The notes beneath the pieces were generated by a model. The model made no database searches. It was not told the origin of the DNA and worked only from the letters and a program-made list of their open reading frames with translations. A program made the position numbers and the translations under genes. A stretch of DNA of 64,000 bases. Source: Actinosynnema sp040640215. GTDB taxonomy: Bacteria; Actinomycetota; Actinomycetes; Mycobacteriales; Pseudonocardiaceae. The stretch lies in NCBI RefSeq assembly GCF_040640215.1, contig NZ_JBFABG010000001.1, positions 955,761 to 1,019,760 of the forward strand, given 5' to 3'. This document shows, in pieces, positions 27,058 to 33,199 of the stretch (positions within the stretch are counted from its first letter, which is position 1; each line of letters opens with the position of its first letter).

Positions 27058-27515
27058 TAGCGGGTCCGGGGCAACTGATCTACAGCGTCGTAGGAGCCGT
27101 CTTCGGCAGCTTCACGCGCCAGCTCGTCGAGGGCGGAGCGGCGACGGACCCGGGCACGCTCCTGGTAGTCCACCAGCTCGGCCAACCGGACCCGTCGGTG
27201 GCGACCGCGCATCTCGAACGGGATCTCTCCGCCTTCCAGGAGCTTCACCAACGTGGGGCGCGAGACGTTGAGGATGTCTGCGGCCTGCTGCGTGGTGAGC
27301 TGGGTCGTGTGCGGGGCGATCGTGATCGCGAGCCCGTTCGACAGGGCTTCGACCACCTCGCGCAGTGCGGCGAACACCTCGCCGGGCAACTTGATCTCCG
27401 TGCCGTCCGGACCGACGAGCCTGGTGTGGCCGTGCAGAGCCTCGGCCGCGTGCGCCAAGTCCCTCTGGCTGCCACCAGGGGGCAACAGGGTGTGGTGCCG
27501 GAGCGCTGTCGTCAT
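27057..27515 (-). CDS. Excisionase-type HTH antitoxin
   Basis: A 152-residue protein with an N-terminal segment of unknown fold and a central MerR/excisionase helix-turn-helix: TTQQAADILNVSRPTLVKLL, EGGEIPFEMRGRHRRVRLAE. The C-terminal tail (LDELAREAAEDGSYDAVDQL) is acidic and probably wraps the PIN toxin. Such HTH-PIN_3 pairs are a known toxin-antitoxin arrangement. GGGA lies six bases before the ATG at 27515, and a -10-like TAGGAT lies upstream. The antitoxin is expected to repress the operon. Confidence 0.82.
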   Translation of the reverse strand: MTTALRHHTLLPPGGSQRDLAHAAEALHGHTRLVGPDGTEIKLPGEVFAALREVVEALSNGLAITIAPHTTQLTTQQAADILNVSRPTLVKLLEGGEIPFEMRGRHRRVRLAELVDYQERARVRRRSALDELAREAAEDGSYDAVDQLPRTR

Positions 27516-27958
27516 CGTCGTCCCTTTCGGTTCTCGGACCTGTCACATCCTATCCGAAAAAAACGAAAGCGGTGTGTCGCCCTGGCGCACCTGGTGCCGA
27601 CGCGTCGCGGCAGGTTGACGACCTGCGCCACCGAACCGCTCGACACCGGCCAAGTCGTACCTTTCGCAACAAGAACCACCAATGGCCTGTGGTTGCCCTC
27701 GTGGAGGTCGGCGGGATGCCACGAACCCCGGTCCCCGCTGGTTCGTGAGCTGTCGACGGCTCCCGGTCGTCCTCCTGGCCTGCCCGTCCGGCAAGGACAT
27801 GTTCTTGAGCCTGCGGACGCCGTGGGGTCGTTGGCGAACTGCTCCTCGCCCGCTGTGGGCGGCTTGGAGAGGGCCGGATAGAGACCTCACGGTGGGGATG
27901 CTGCACGGCTCGCCAGCGGCCTCGCAGGGCCGCCTTGACCAAGAAAAACTCAACACGC
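27516..27958. other. Gap between toxin-antitoxin operon and NUDIX gene
   Basis: It holds the antitoxin promoter near 27540-27560. Frames on both strands in the remaining 380 bases are Arg/Pro/Ser-rich without recognisable domains or ribosome sites, so I call no gene. It may be decayed sequence. Confidence 0.4.
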
Positions 27959-28528
27959 TTACAGCGCGTGGCCGAACTCGGCGTAGATGGCGTGGCCGGC
28001 TTCGGCGGCCTTCACTGCCAGGCCGAGCCTGCGGTACAGCGACGGGTAGATGAACGGCTGTGCCTCGGTGAGCAGCAGGAACTTCAGGCCGGTCAGCTCC
28101 TCGTCGTGGGTGCGAAGCGTCGCGGCTTGCTCGGCCGTGAGAAATCCCCCGTCGAACACGAACTGGTGACTGTCTCGCCAGGCTCCGCTGCGGGGCAGCC
28201 AGTCCACCACCAAGAGCGCACCGATGTGGATGCCCTGGCCGATCTCTTCGATCACCTCACGTCGGCACGCGGCCTTCGGGGATTCGTCGGCGTCCGCCAT
28301 CCCTCCGGGGATGTCCAACACGGGCTTGTAGCGGGGCGTCACGAACAGGATGCGACCCTGCGCGTCCCTGATCAGCGCACCACCTGCCGACCCCTTGGCC
28401 GGGATGCGGCCGGCGATGCCGGGGTCGAACTCGACCTCAGGCGGGCCTTCGAGCTCCACGGCAGCGGCGAACGTCCCGGTGTCCAGGCACGCGTTCGGGG
28501 TAGGGTCGGACTCCAAGGTTCGCCTCAT
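27959..28528 (-). CDS. NUDIX hydrolase
   Basis: A 189-residue protein with a complete Nudix box (GMADADESPKAACRREVIEE then IG), which fits GX5EX7REUXEEXGU. The segment GGALIRDAQGRILFVTPRYK before it and WRDSHQFVFDGGFLT after it are usual for the fold. It should hydrolyse a nucleoside diphosphate linked to X; the substrate cannot be read from sequence. A stretch of 40 residues precedes the domain. It lies in the accessory stretch between the PIN operon and the tRNA-Gly copy, reading away from both. Confidence 0.85.
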   Translation of the reverse strand: MRRTLESDPTPNACLDTGTFAAAVELEGPPEVEFDPGIAGRIPAKGSAGGALIRDAQGRILFVTPRYKPVLDIPGGMADADESPKAACRREVIEEIGQGIHIGALLVVDWLPRSGAWRDSHQFVFDGGFLTAEQAATLRTHDEELTGLKFLLLTEAQPFIYPSLYRRLGLAVKAAEAGHAIYAEFGHAL

Positions 28529-28834
28529 TCCGACGGCAGATCACGTGCTCCGGTCAGGAACAACCGGATCGGCGGTGCTCCTCCGTGTTCGGCGAAGTCC
28601 CGGCGCAGGTTGCGGGGCCGAACTGTAGACGCCTCGCCCTACGTGCATGGCCGACTCGGTCTGGACGGCTGCGACGTGCGTCTCGGTGTAGCTCCCGCCA
28701 GGCGCACGCCTGCTGCGGACGTCCGAGGTGCATGAGTTTGCGAACGCTGCGGGGCAAGGGCATCTTGAACCAGTTGCGAACCTTGTTGGCCAACCGCACC
28801 TGGACAGCAGGATGACGCTCTGGTCCGATCACCA
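28529..28834. other. Gap upstream of the NUDIX gene
   Basis: About 300 bases without a supported gene. A minus-strand frame has a fragment VRNWFKMPLPRSVRKLMHLG that looks protein-like but has no start signals or known family; it may be a relic. Confidence 0.3.
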
Positions 28835-28945
28835 CGAAGGCCCAGGCGAGACTGGAGAACCGGTGCTGAGCTGGGACTTCGCGCTACGGGCGGCTGGCGG
28901 GAATCGAACCGCCGCTACAGCGTGGGAATCCTGGGAGGTGTCACC
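28835..28945 (-). pseudogene. Decayed copy of tRNA-Gly(CCC) with its terminator
   Basis: Positions 28891-28933 align with the T-arm to anticodon part of the intact tRNA-Gly at 29852-29922 in the same orientation, including GGCGGGAATCGAACC and GCTACAGCGTGGGAA, with roughly five in six bases identical and one deletion that breaks the T-stem. The terminator stem word CGAAGGCCCAGG (28835-28846) of the intact gene also recurs here with its partner in altered form (CTGGGACTTCG, 28871-28881). The 5' half is lost. It is either a decayed tandem gene or an old attachment-site duplication. Confidence 0.6.
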
Positions 28946-28962
28946 GCAGGGGTCTGTCGCGA

Positions 28963-29538
28963 TCAGGAACCGGGGCGGCGTGAGCCGATCAGGTCGGCGG
29001 GGTCGACCGTCACGGTCATCCCACCGGGGACATCCGCCGTCCCGGCGGCACCTGCTCGGAGCGTCGCCACCTCCACGTACACGTCCTGGTCCAACCGGTA
29101 GCAGTAGATGATCGGACCATCCGCGCCTCCGATTTCGACCCGCCAGAAGGCGGGGACCCCCGCTGCGGCGAACGCGGCAGGCTTCTCCAGCCGATCGCGA
29201 CGTGCCGTGGACGGGCTGACCACCTCGACCGCGAGCGCGACCAATTCGACGGCGACCGTGGTTGTCTCCACCAACTCCGTGCAGACAACCAGGTCCGGGA
29301 TGTAGCCCAGCCCTGGTGCGATGCGCACGCCGACCGCTGTCACAGCCTCCATGCCGCCGTCCGCGACCGCGTCATCCAGCAGTCGGCACAGCCGATCCGC
29401 GACACGTTGGTGGGCCACGGCTGGGGCGGCGTTCACCACGAACCGCCCGTCGACCAGTTCGACGCGGTGGCCTTCCGCAGGCTCAAGGCGCTCCCAATCG
29501 TCCAACGTGTAGCCGGCCAAGCGGCGTGCACTGGTCAT
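28963..29538 (-). CDS. Uma2 family putative endonuclease
   Basis: About 191 residues of the Uma2 (DUF820) PD-(D/E)XK-like family: YTLDDWERLEPAEGHRVELV, DGRFVVNAAPAVAHQRVADR, IPDLVVCTELVE (catalytic PD), VALAVEVVSPSTARRDRLEK (the E...S.S..D segment) and AGVPAFWRVEI. The acidic and lysine positions are present, so nuclease activity is plausible. Uma2 proteins are abundant in actinomycetes and cyanobacteria, with unknown targets. I start it at the ATG at 29538 (MTSARRLAGYTL), which has GGAGG eight bases upstream. It lies between the two tRNA-Gly copies. Confidence 0.83.
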   Translation of the reverse strand: MTSARRLAGYTLDDWERLEPAEGHRVELVDGRFVVNAAPAVAHQRVADRLCRLLDDAVADGGMEAVTAVGVRIAPGLGYIPDLVVCTELVETTTVAVELVALAVEVVSPSTARRDRLEKPAAFAAAGVPAFWRVEIGGADGPIIYCYRLDQDVYVEVATLRAGAAGTADVPGGMTVTVDPADLIGSRRPGS

Positions 29539-29666
29539 GGTCTCGGCCTCCGGGACACGGCTGGACGACGCACGTTGAGGAGGACCCGTCGACCTGCGTT
29601 GTGGATCATACCGAGCAGGTCCCGCTCCGGCGGGACGGCGTATCCCGCTCGACTCCGTCATCAGGG

Positions 29667-29695
29667 CGGATCACCCCCGCTCGCGCGGGGAAGAC
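29667..29695 (+). repeat. Solitary type I-E-like CRISPR repeat
   Basis: A single 29-bp unit reads CGGATCACCCCCGCTCGCGC and then GGGGAAGAC. Length, the CCCCGC/GCGGGG stem with a 4-nt loop, the GGATCA opening and GAAGAC end resemble actinobacterial type I-E repeats. No second copy lies one 61-bp unit away on either side and no cas gene is in the window. It may be a relic of an array or a chance hairpin. Confidence 0.45.
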
Positions 29696-29807
29696 TGCAC
29701 ATAACCGTATCCCAGTCGGGGGTCGGGAGTCGTGCGATGTGCGCGACGCTGCCGTCACCGGGGCGCTCTCAGCCCGCGAAAGGTGTCAGCTCGCGCGCGG
29801 GACACGG

Positions 29808-29844
29808 CGAAGGCCCAGGTCGTTGACTCTGACCTGGGCCTTCG
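29808..29844 (-). terminator. Terminator of tRNA-Gly
   Basis: A perfect 14-bp stem (29808-29821 with 29831-29844), loop GTTGACTCT, lies 7 nt past the tRNA 3' end. The stretch 29539-29807 otherwise holds only the CRISPR-like repeat. Confidence 0.75.
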
Positions 29845-29851
29845 TGTGCTG

Positions 29852-29922
29852 AGCGGGTGACGGGAATCGAACCCGCCTCTACAGCTTGGGAAGCTGTCGT
29901 TCTACCAATGAACTACACCCGC
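29852..29922 (-). tRNA. tRNA-Gly (anticodon CCC)
   Basis: Read on the minus strand, all arms fold: acceptor GCGGGTG/CACCCGC with discriminator T, D-arm GTTCATTGGTAGAAC, anticodon stem ACAGC/GCTGT with loop TTCCCAA (anticodon CCC), and T-loop TTCGATT. Length is 71 nt without an encoded CCA. It borders the accessory stretch to its left. Confidence 0.95.
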
Positions 29923-29948
29923 CTGCGGTGCGGGTCCGATCATACACA

Positions 29949-29960
29949 TAGGCTGTGGTC
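29949..29960 (+). promoter_or_regulatory. -10 box of dcd, leaderless spacing
   Basis: TAGGCT (29949-29954) stands six bases before the GTG at 29961, which supports that start over the GTG at 29955. Confidence 0.5.
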
Positions 29961-30542
29961 GTGTTGTTGAGTGACCGCGATCTACGCAAAGAGGTCGACT
30001 CGGGTCGCCTCGTGCTGGAGCCGTTCGACGACGTCATGGTGCAGCCGTCCAGCATCGACGTCCGACTCGACCGGTACTTCCGGGTGTTCAACAACACCCG
30101 GTACACGCACATCGACCCGGCGATGCAGCAGGACGACCTGACCTCCGTCGTCGAGCCGGAGGACGGCGAGCCGTTCGTGCTGCACCCCGGGGAGTTCGTG
30201 CTCGGGTCCACGTTCGAGCTGGTCGCGCTGCCGGACGACCTGGCCGGGCGGTTGGAGGGCAAGTCCTCGCTCGGGCGGCTCGGGTTGCTCACGCACTCGA
30301 CCGCCGGGTTCATCGACCCTGGGTTCTCCGGGCACATCACGCTCGAACTCTCGAACGTGGCCAACCTGCCGATCACGCTCTGGCCCGGCATGAAGATCGG
30401 CCAGCTCTGCCTGTTCCGCCTCAGCTCGGCGGCCGAGTTCCCGTACGGCTCCGCGCAGGCCGGGTCCCGCTACCAGGGGCAGCGCGGGCCGACGCCCTCG
30501 CGCGCCTACCTGAACTTCCACCGGTCCGACACGCGGCGCTAG
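29961..30542 (+). CDS. dcd: dCTP deaminase
   Basis: A 193-residue trimeric dCTP deaminase-family enzyme. Landmarks: LLSDRDLRKEVDSGRLVLEP, VQPSSIDVRLDRYFRVFNN, GSTFELVALPDDLAGRLEGKSSLGRLG (in part) and THSTAGFIDPGFSGHITLEL with the catalytic Glu, then PGMKIGQLCLFRL. It deaminates dCTP on the way to dUMP for thymidylate synthesis; actinobacterial homologues are bifunctional dCTP deaminase/dUTPases, and the HSTAGFIDPGF region agrees with that group. The start GTG at 29961 (VLLSDRDL) gives the standard N-terminus. Its stop shares CTAG with the convergent CDF gene. Confidence 0.95.
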   Translation: MLLSDRDLRKEVDSGRLVLEPFDDVMVQPSSIDVRLDRYFRVFNNTRYTHIDPAMQQDDLTSVVEPEDGEPFVLHPGEFVLGSTFELVALPDDLAGRLEGKSSLGRLGLLTHSTAGFIDPGFSGHITLELSNVANLPITLWPGMKIGQLCLFRLSSAAEFPYGSAQAGSRYQGQRGPTPSRAYLNFHRSDTRR

Positions 30543-31546
30543 AACACGTCGCCGTACCTGGCCAGGACGCGGTCGCGCAGCGCCTGATCGGTCCTGGGCA
30601 CGGGCTCCAGGAATACCTCGTCCAGGTCCGACCACCTGGCCCTGAGCTCGCCGTCGATCCGCACGCACGCCCGCTCCAGGTCGGCCGCCGACAGGGCGTC
30701 GTCGAAGTCGAGCCGCGCGCACAGCAGCACCCGGTCCGTGCCGACGGCCATCGTCAGCAGGTCGACCACCTGCTCCACCTCGGGCACGTCGCGCAGGTAG
30801 TCCCACACCGCCTTGACGAGCTGCGGGTCCGCCTGGCGGCCGATCAGCAGGCCCCGGTTCGTGCCCGCGAGCACGTACGCGCAGAACGCCAGCAGCACAC
30901 CGATCAGCAGCGACGCCACGCCGTCCCACACCGACGACCCCGTCACGTGGTGCAGGCCCAGGCCGCCGAACGCCAGCAGCAGGCCCACCAGTGCGGCCGA
31001 GTCCTCGAAGAACACCGTCTTCACGGTCGGGTCGTCGGACACCCGCAGGAACGCGACCACCGACCGGCCTTCCTGCCGGGCCCCGCGCCGCACCTGCCGG
31101 AACGCCTGCGCGAACGACACCGACTCCAGCGCGAACGCGATCGCCAGCACCACGTACCCGACGCCGGGGCTGGTCTGCTCGGTCGGTTCGCCGAACACTG
31201 TGTGCACGCCTTCGTAGAACGCGAACACCGCGCCCGACACGAAGATCGACACGGCGGCGAGCAGCGACCAGAAGTACCGGTCCTTCCCGTACCCGAACGG
31301 GTGACGGCGGTCCGCGGGGCGCTCGGACCTGCGCAGGGCGGTGAGCAGGAGGCCCTCGGTGAACGTGTCGGCTACGGAGTGCCCGGCCTCGGCGAGCATC
31401 GCGGCCGAGCCGGTGATCACGCCGGCGATGGCCTTCATGATCGCGATGGCCAGGTTCACCGCCAGGGCGAGCAGCACGGTCAGCGTGCTCTCCCCGCCCT
31501 TGGACGCCTCGGCTGCGGACGTCCCCGCAGCGCCCGTGGAAGTCAT
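30539..31546 (-). CDS. Cation diffusion facilitator (CDF) transporter
   Basis: About 335 residues with five or six transmembrane helices at the N-terminal two thirds (LTVLLALAVNLAIAIMKAIA, GVITGSAAMLAEAGHSVADT, YFWSLLAAVSIFVSGAVFAF). The metal-site motifs AEAGHSVAD in TM2 and FFEDSAALVGLLLAF (ExxxD) in TM5 replace the usual HxxxD/DxxxD patterns partly, so metal choice (zinc, iron or manganese) is not clear. The tail is a cytoplasmic ferredoxin-like domain. I begin at the ATG at 31546; the frame is open further up but that part is not coding-like. Transcribed alone, converging on dcd with overlapping stops. Confidence 0.88.
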   Translation of the reverse strand: MTSTGAAGTSAAEASKGGESTLTVLLALAVNLAIAIMKAIAGVITGSAAMLAEAGHSVADTFTEGLLLTALRRSERPADRRHPFGYGKDRYFWSLLAAVSIFVSGAVFAFYEGVHTVFGEPTEQTSPGVGYVVLAIAFALESVSFAQAFRQVRRGARQEGRSVVAFLRVSDDPTVKTVFFEDSAALVGLLLAFGGLGLHHVTGSSVWDGVASLLIGVLLAFCAYVLAGTNRGLLIGRQADPQLVKAVWDYLRDVPEVEQVVDLLTMAVGTDRVLLCARLDFDDALSAADLERACVRIDGELRARWSDLDEVFLEPVPRTDQALRDRVLARYGDVF

Positions 31547-31664
31547 GGCTCGACCGTAGGTCCACGGGCGGCCACGCGCGCGCCGCGAGTCCGGCCCGGA
31601 TCTTGAAACATCACCTGAAGGGTGACCGACAGGTCCGCACACGGCGATTTCCGGGGGATGACAG

Positions 31665-32717
31665 GTGAAGAACGCTCCACGGGCGGTTGCGTGCGCGGTG
31701 GTCCTCGCGGTGGTGCTGCCCGGCTCGGCCCAAGCGCGGGAACCGGGGCCGGCGGGGACGGTTCCGGTCACCGGGGTGGTGTGGTTCGACCGGAACGCGA
31801 ACGGGGTCGTGGACGAGGGGGAACCGCCGCTGGCGAACGGGCGGGCGGTGCGCGTGTTCAACGGGGTGACCAAGGAGTTCATCGGCGAGTTCGGCACGGA
31901 CGGCACCGGGCGCTACCGGGCGGACGTGCCGGGCATCCCGCCGGCGATCTACAACCACAACACCGACGTGTACCGGGCGACCACGGCTCCGTCCTTCTCC
32001 CCGGGCACGCCCGGCGCGTCCGAGCACCTGCTCCTGGTCGACCCGGAGACCGGGCACGACGTGCGCGCCTTCCGCGAGATCACCGTCGCGGGCGGGCAGG
32101 ACGTGCGGGTGGACGCGCGCTACTTCGAAGCCGTCCACGATGCTGCGGCGGGCCCGCTCGTGGTCACGCCGGACGGTCCGGCGCGGCTCGGTGACGTGCT
32201 GGACGTCGTGGTGCCGCTGGAGAACCGGGGCAACGCACCGCTGCGGATCGGACTGGAACCGGTGTCCCGGCTGGAGGTCACGGGGGTCGCGGGCGCGGTG
32301 CCGTGGCGGGGGATCTGGCGCACCGCCGACGACGTCCCCGCCGGCGGGCGGGTCGCGGCGACGGTCACCGTGCGGCTGTCCGAACCGCTGGACGAGCTGC
32401 GCTTCCGCGTCGTCGTCGAGGAACCGGACCGGGACCGGGGCAATGACGAATCGGCGGCGAGGATCGTGGTGGTCGTGCCACCGACGAGCGCCACGAGCGC
32501 CACGAGCACGTCGGCCCCGAGAGGCACGTGGAGCACGACAGCCGCGACGACGGGGACGACGGGGATGACCGGGGTGGTGCCGGCGGAGGGCGGGCTGGCC
32601 GGGACGGGGGCGGCACCCGGGCTGGTGACGCTGATCGGCGGCCTGCTGGTGGGCGGTGGCGTGGTGCGCGGCGCGCAGACGTCGCACCTGACCCGTTCGG
32701 AGCACTGCCGCGACTAG
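31665..32717 (+). CDS. Secreted SdrD B-like protein with sortase E-type LAxTG anchor
   Basis: A 350-residue exported protein. A signal peptide (KNAPRAVACAVVLAVVLPGSAQA) is followed by an SdrD_B/Cna_B-like calcium-binding domain: VTGVVWFDRNANGVVDEGEP. A second beta domain (about 160-270) and a Thr/Ser-rich spacer (SATSATSTSAPRG, TTAATTGTTGMTG) lead to LAGTG, a glycine-rich hydrophobic helix (PGLVTLIGGLLVGGGVVRG) and a short charged tail. This is the layout of wall-anchored proteins with the LAxTG motif used by class E sortases in actinomycetes. No sortase gene is in the window. The GTG start follows GGGGGATGACAG. Confidence 0.75.
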   Translation: MKNAPRAVACAVVLAVVLPGSAQAREPGPAGTVPVTGVVWFDRNANGVVDEGEPPLANGRAVRVFNGVTKEFIGEFGTDGTGRYRADVPGIPPAIYNHNTDVYRATTAPSFSPGTPGASEHLLLVDPETGHDVRAFREITVAGGQDVRVDARYFEAVHDAAAGPLVVTPDGPARLGDVLDVVVPLENRGNAPLRIGLEPVSRLEVTGVAGAVPWRGIWRTADDVPAGGRVAATVTVRLSEPLDELRFRVVVEEPDRDRGNDESAARIVVVVPPTSATSATSTSAPRGTWSTTAATTGTTGMTGVVPAEGGLAGTGAAPGLVTLIGGLLVGGGVVRGAQTSHLTRSEHCRD

Positions 32718-32727
32718 CCTGCGCGCC
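32715..32727 (+). promoter_or_regulatory. -10 box of the small membrane protein gene, overlapping the upstream stop codon
   Basis: TAGCCT (32715-32720) starts with the TAG stop of the wall-protein gene and lies seven bases before ATG 32728, as for a leaderless mRNA. Confidence 0.45.
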
Positions 32728-33108
32728 ATGGGCATTCTGGTGCACGTGCTGCTGACCGCGGTGGCGGTCTGGGTCTCCACGGTCATCCCGGGCATCGACC
32801 TCGGGGAGGGCTCGACGCCCGCCAAGATCGGCACGCTCCTCGGGGTGGCGCTGCTGTTCGGCCTGGTGAACGTGGTGGTCAAGCCGGTCGTGAAGTTCTT
32901 CGGCTGCGTCTTCTACCTCGTCACGCTCGGCCTGATCGGCCTGGTCGTGAACGGCCTGCTGTTCTGGCTCACCGGCTGGCTGGCGGACCGGCTCGGCCTG
33001 CCGTTCCAGGTCACCGGCTTCTGGCCCGCGTTCTTCGGCGCGATCATCGTGGCCCTGACGAGCTGGGCGTTGAACCTGGTCTACGACCGGATCACCGACG
33101 GCGACTGA
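32728..33108 (+). CDS. Phage holin family 4-type (DUF360-like) membrane protein
   Basis: A 126-residue protein with four transmembrane helices: ILVHVLLTAVAVWVSTVIPG, IGTLLGVALLFGLVNVVVKP, FGCVFYLVTLGLIGLVVNGL and FWPAFFGAIIVALTSWALNL. The pattern NxxxKPVxK after helix 2 is typical of the widespread family named for similarity to mycobacteriophage holin. Nothing else here is phage-like, so the name should not be read as a prophage sign. It probably shapes or stabilises the membrane; function unknown. Confidence 0.85.
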   Translation: MGILVHVLLTAVAVWVSTVIPGIDLGEGSTPAKIGTLLGVALLFGLVNVVVKPVVKFFGCVFYLVTLGLIGLVVNGLLFWLTGWLADRLGLPFQVTGFWPAFFGAIIVALTSWALNLVYDRITDGD

Positions 33109-33120
33109 CCCGGGATCGAC

Positions 33121-33151
33121 GAGGCCCCCACCGCGCGGCGGTGGGGGCCTC
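33121..33151. terminator. Convergent terminator between the small membrane protein and EtfD genes
   Basis: A perfect 14-bp stem (33121-33134 with 33138-33151) and 3-nt loop separate the two convergent genes. Confidence 0.8.
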
Positions 33152-33199
33152 GGTCGTGGTCGGCGGCTCGGCGGCTCAGCGCGTCACCAGGTCAGCGGG

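Noticed and set aside
27543..27956. Minus- and plus-strand frames of 120-137 codons between toxin-antitoxin and NUDIX genes
   Set aside because: Residue composition is that of random GC-rich frames, and no start signals are present.
29660..29730. A CRISPR array
   Set aside because: Only one repeat unit is present; the positions 61 bp up- and downstream do not match, and there are no cas genes.
32728..33108. Prophage remnant (holin name)
   Set aside because: The family is widespread on chromosomes and no phage gene, integrase or lysin is near.
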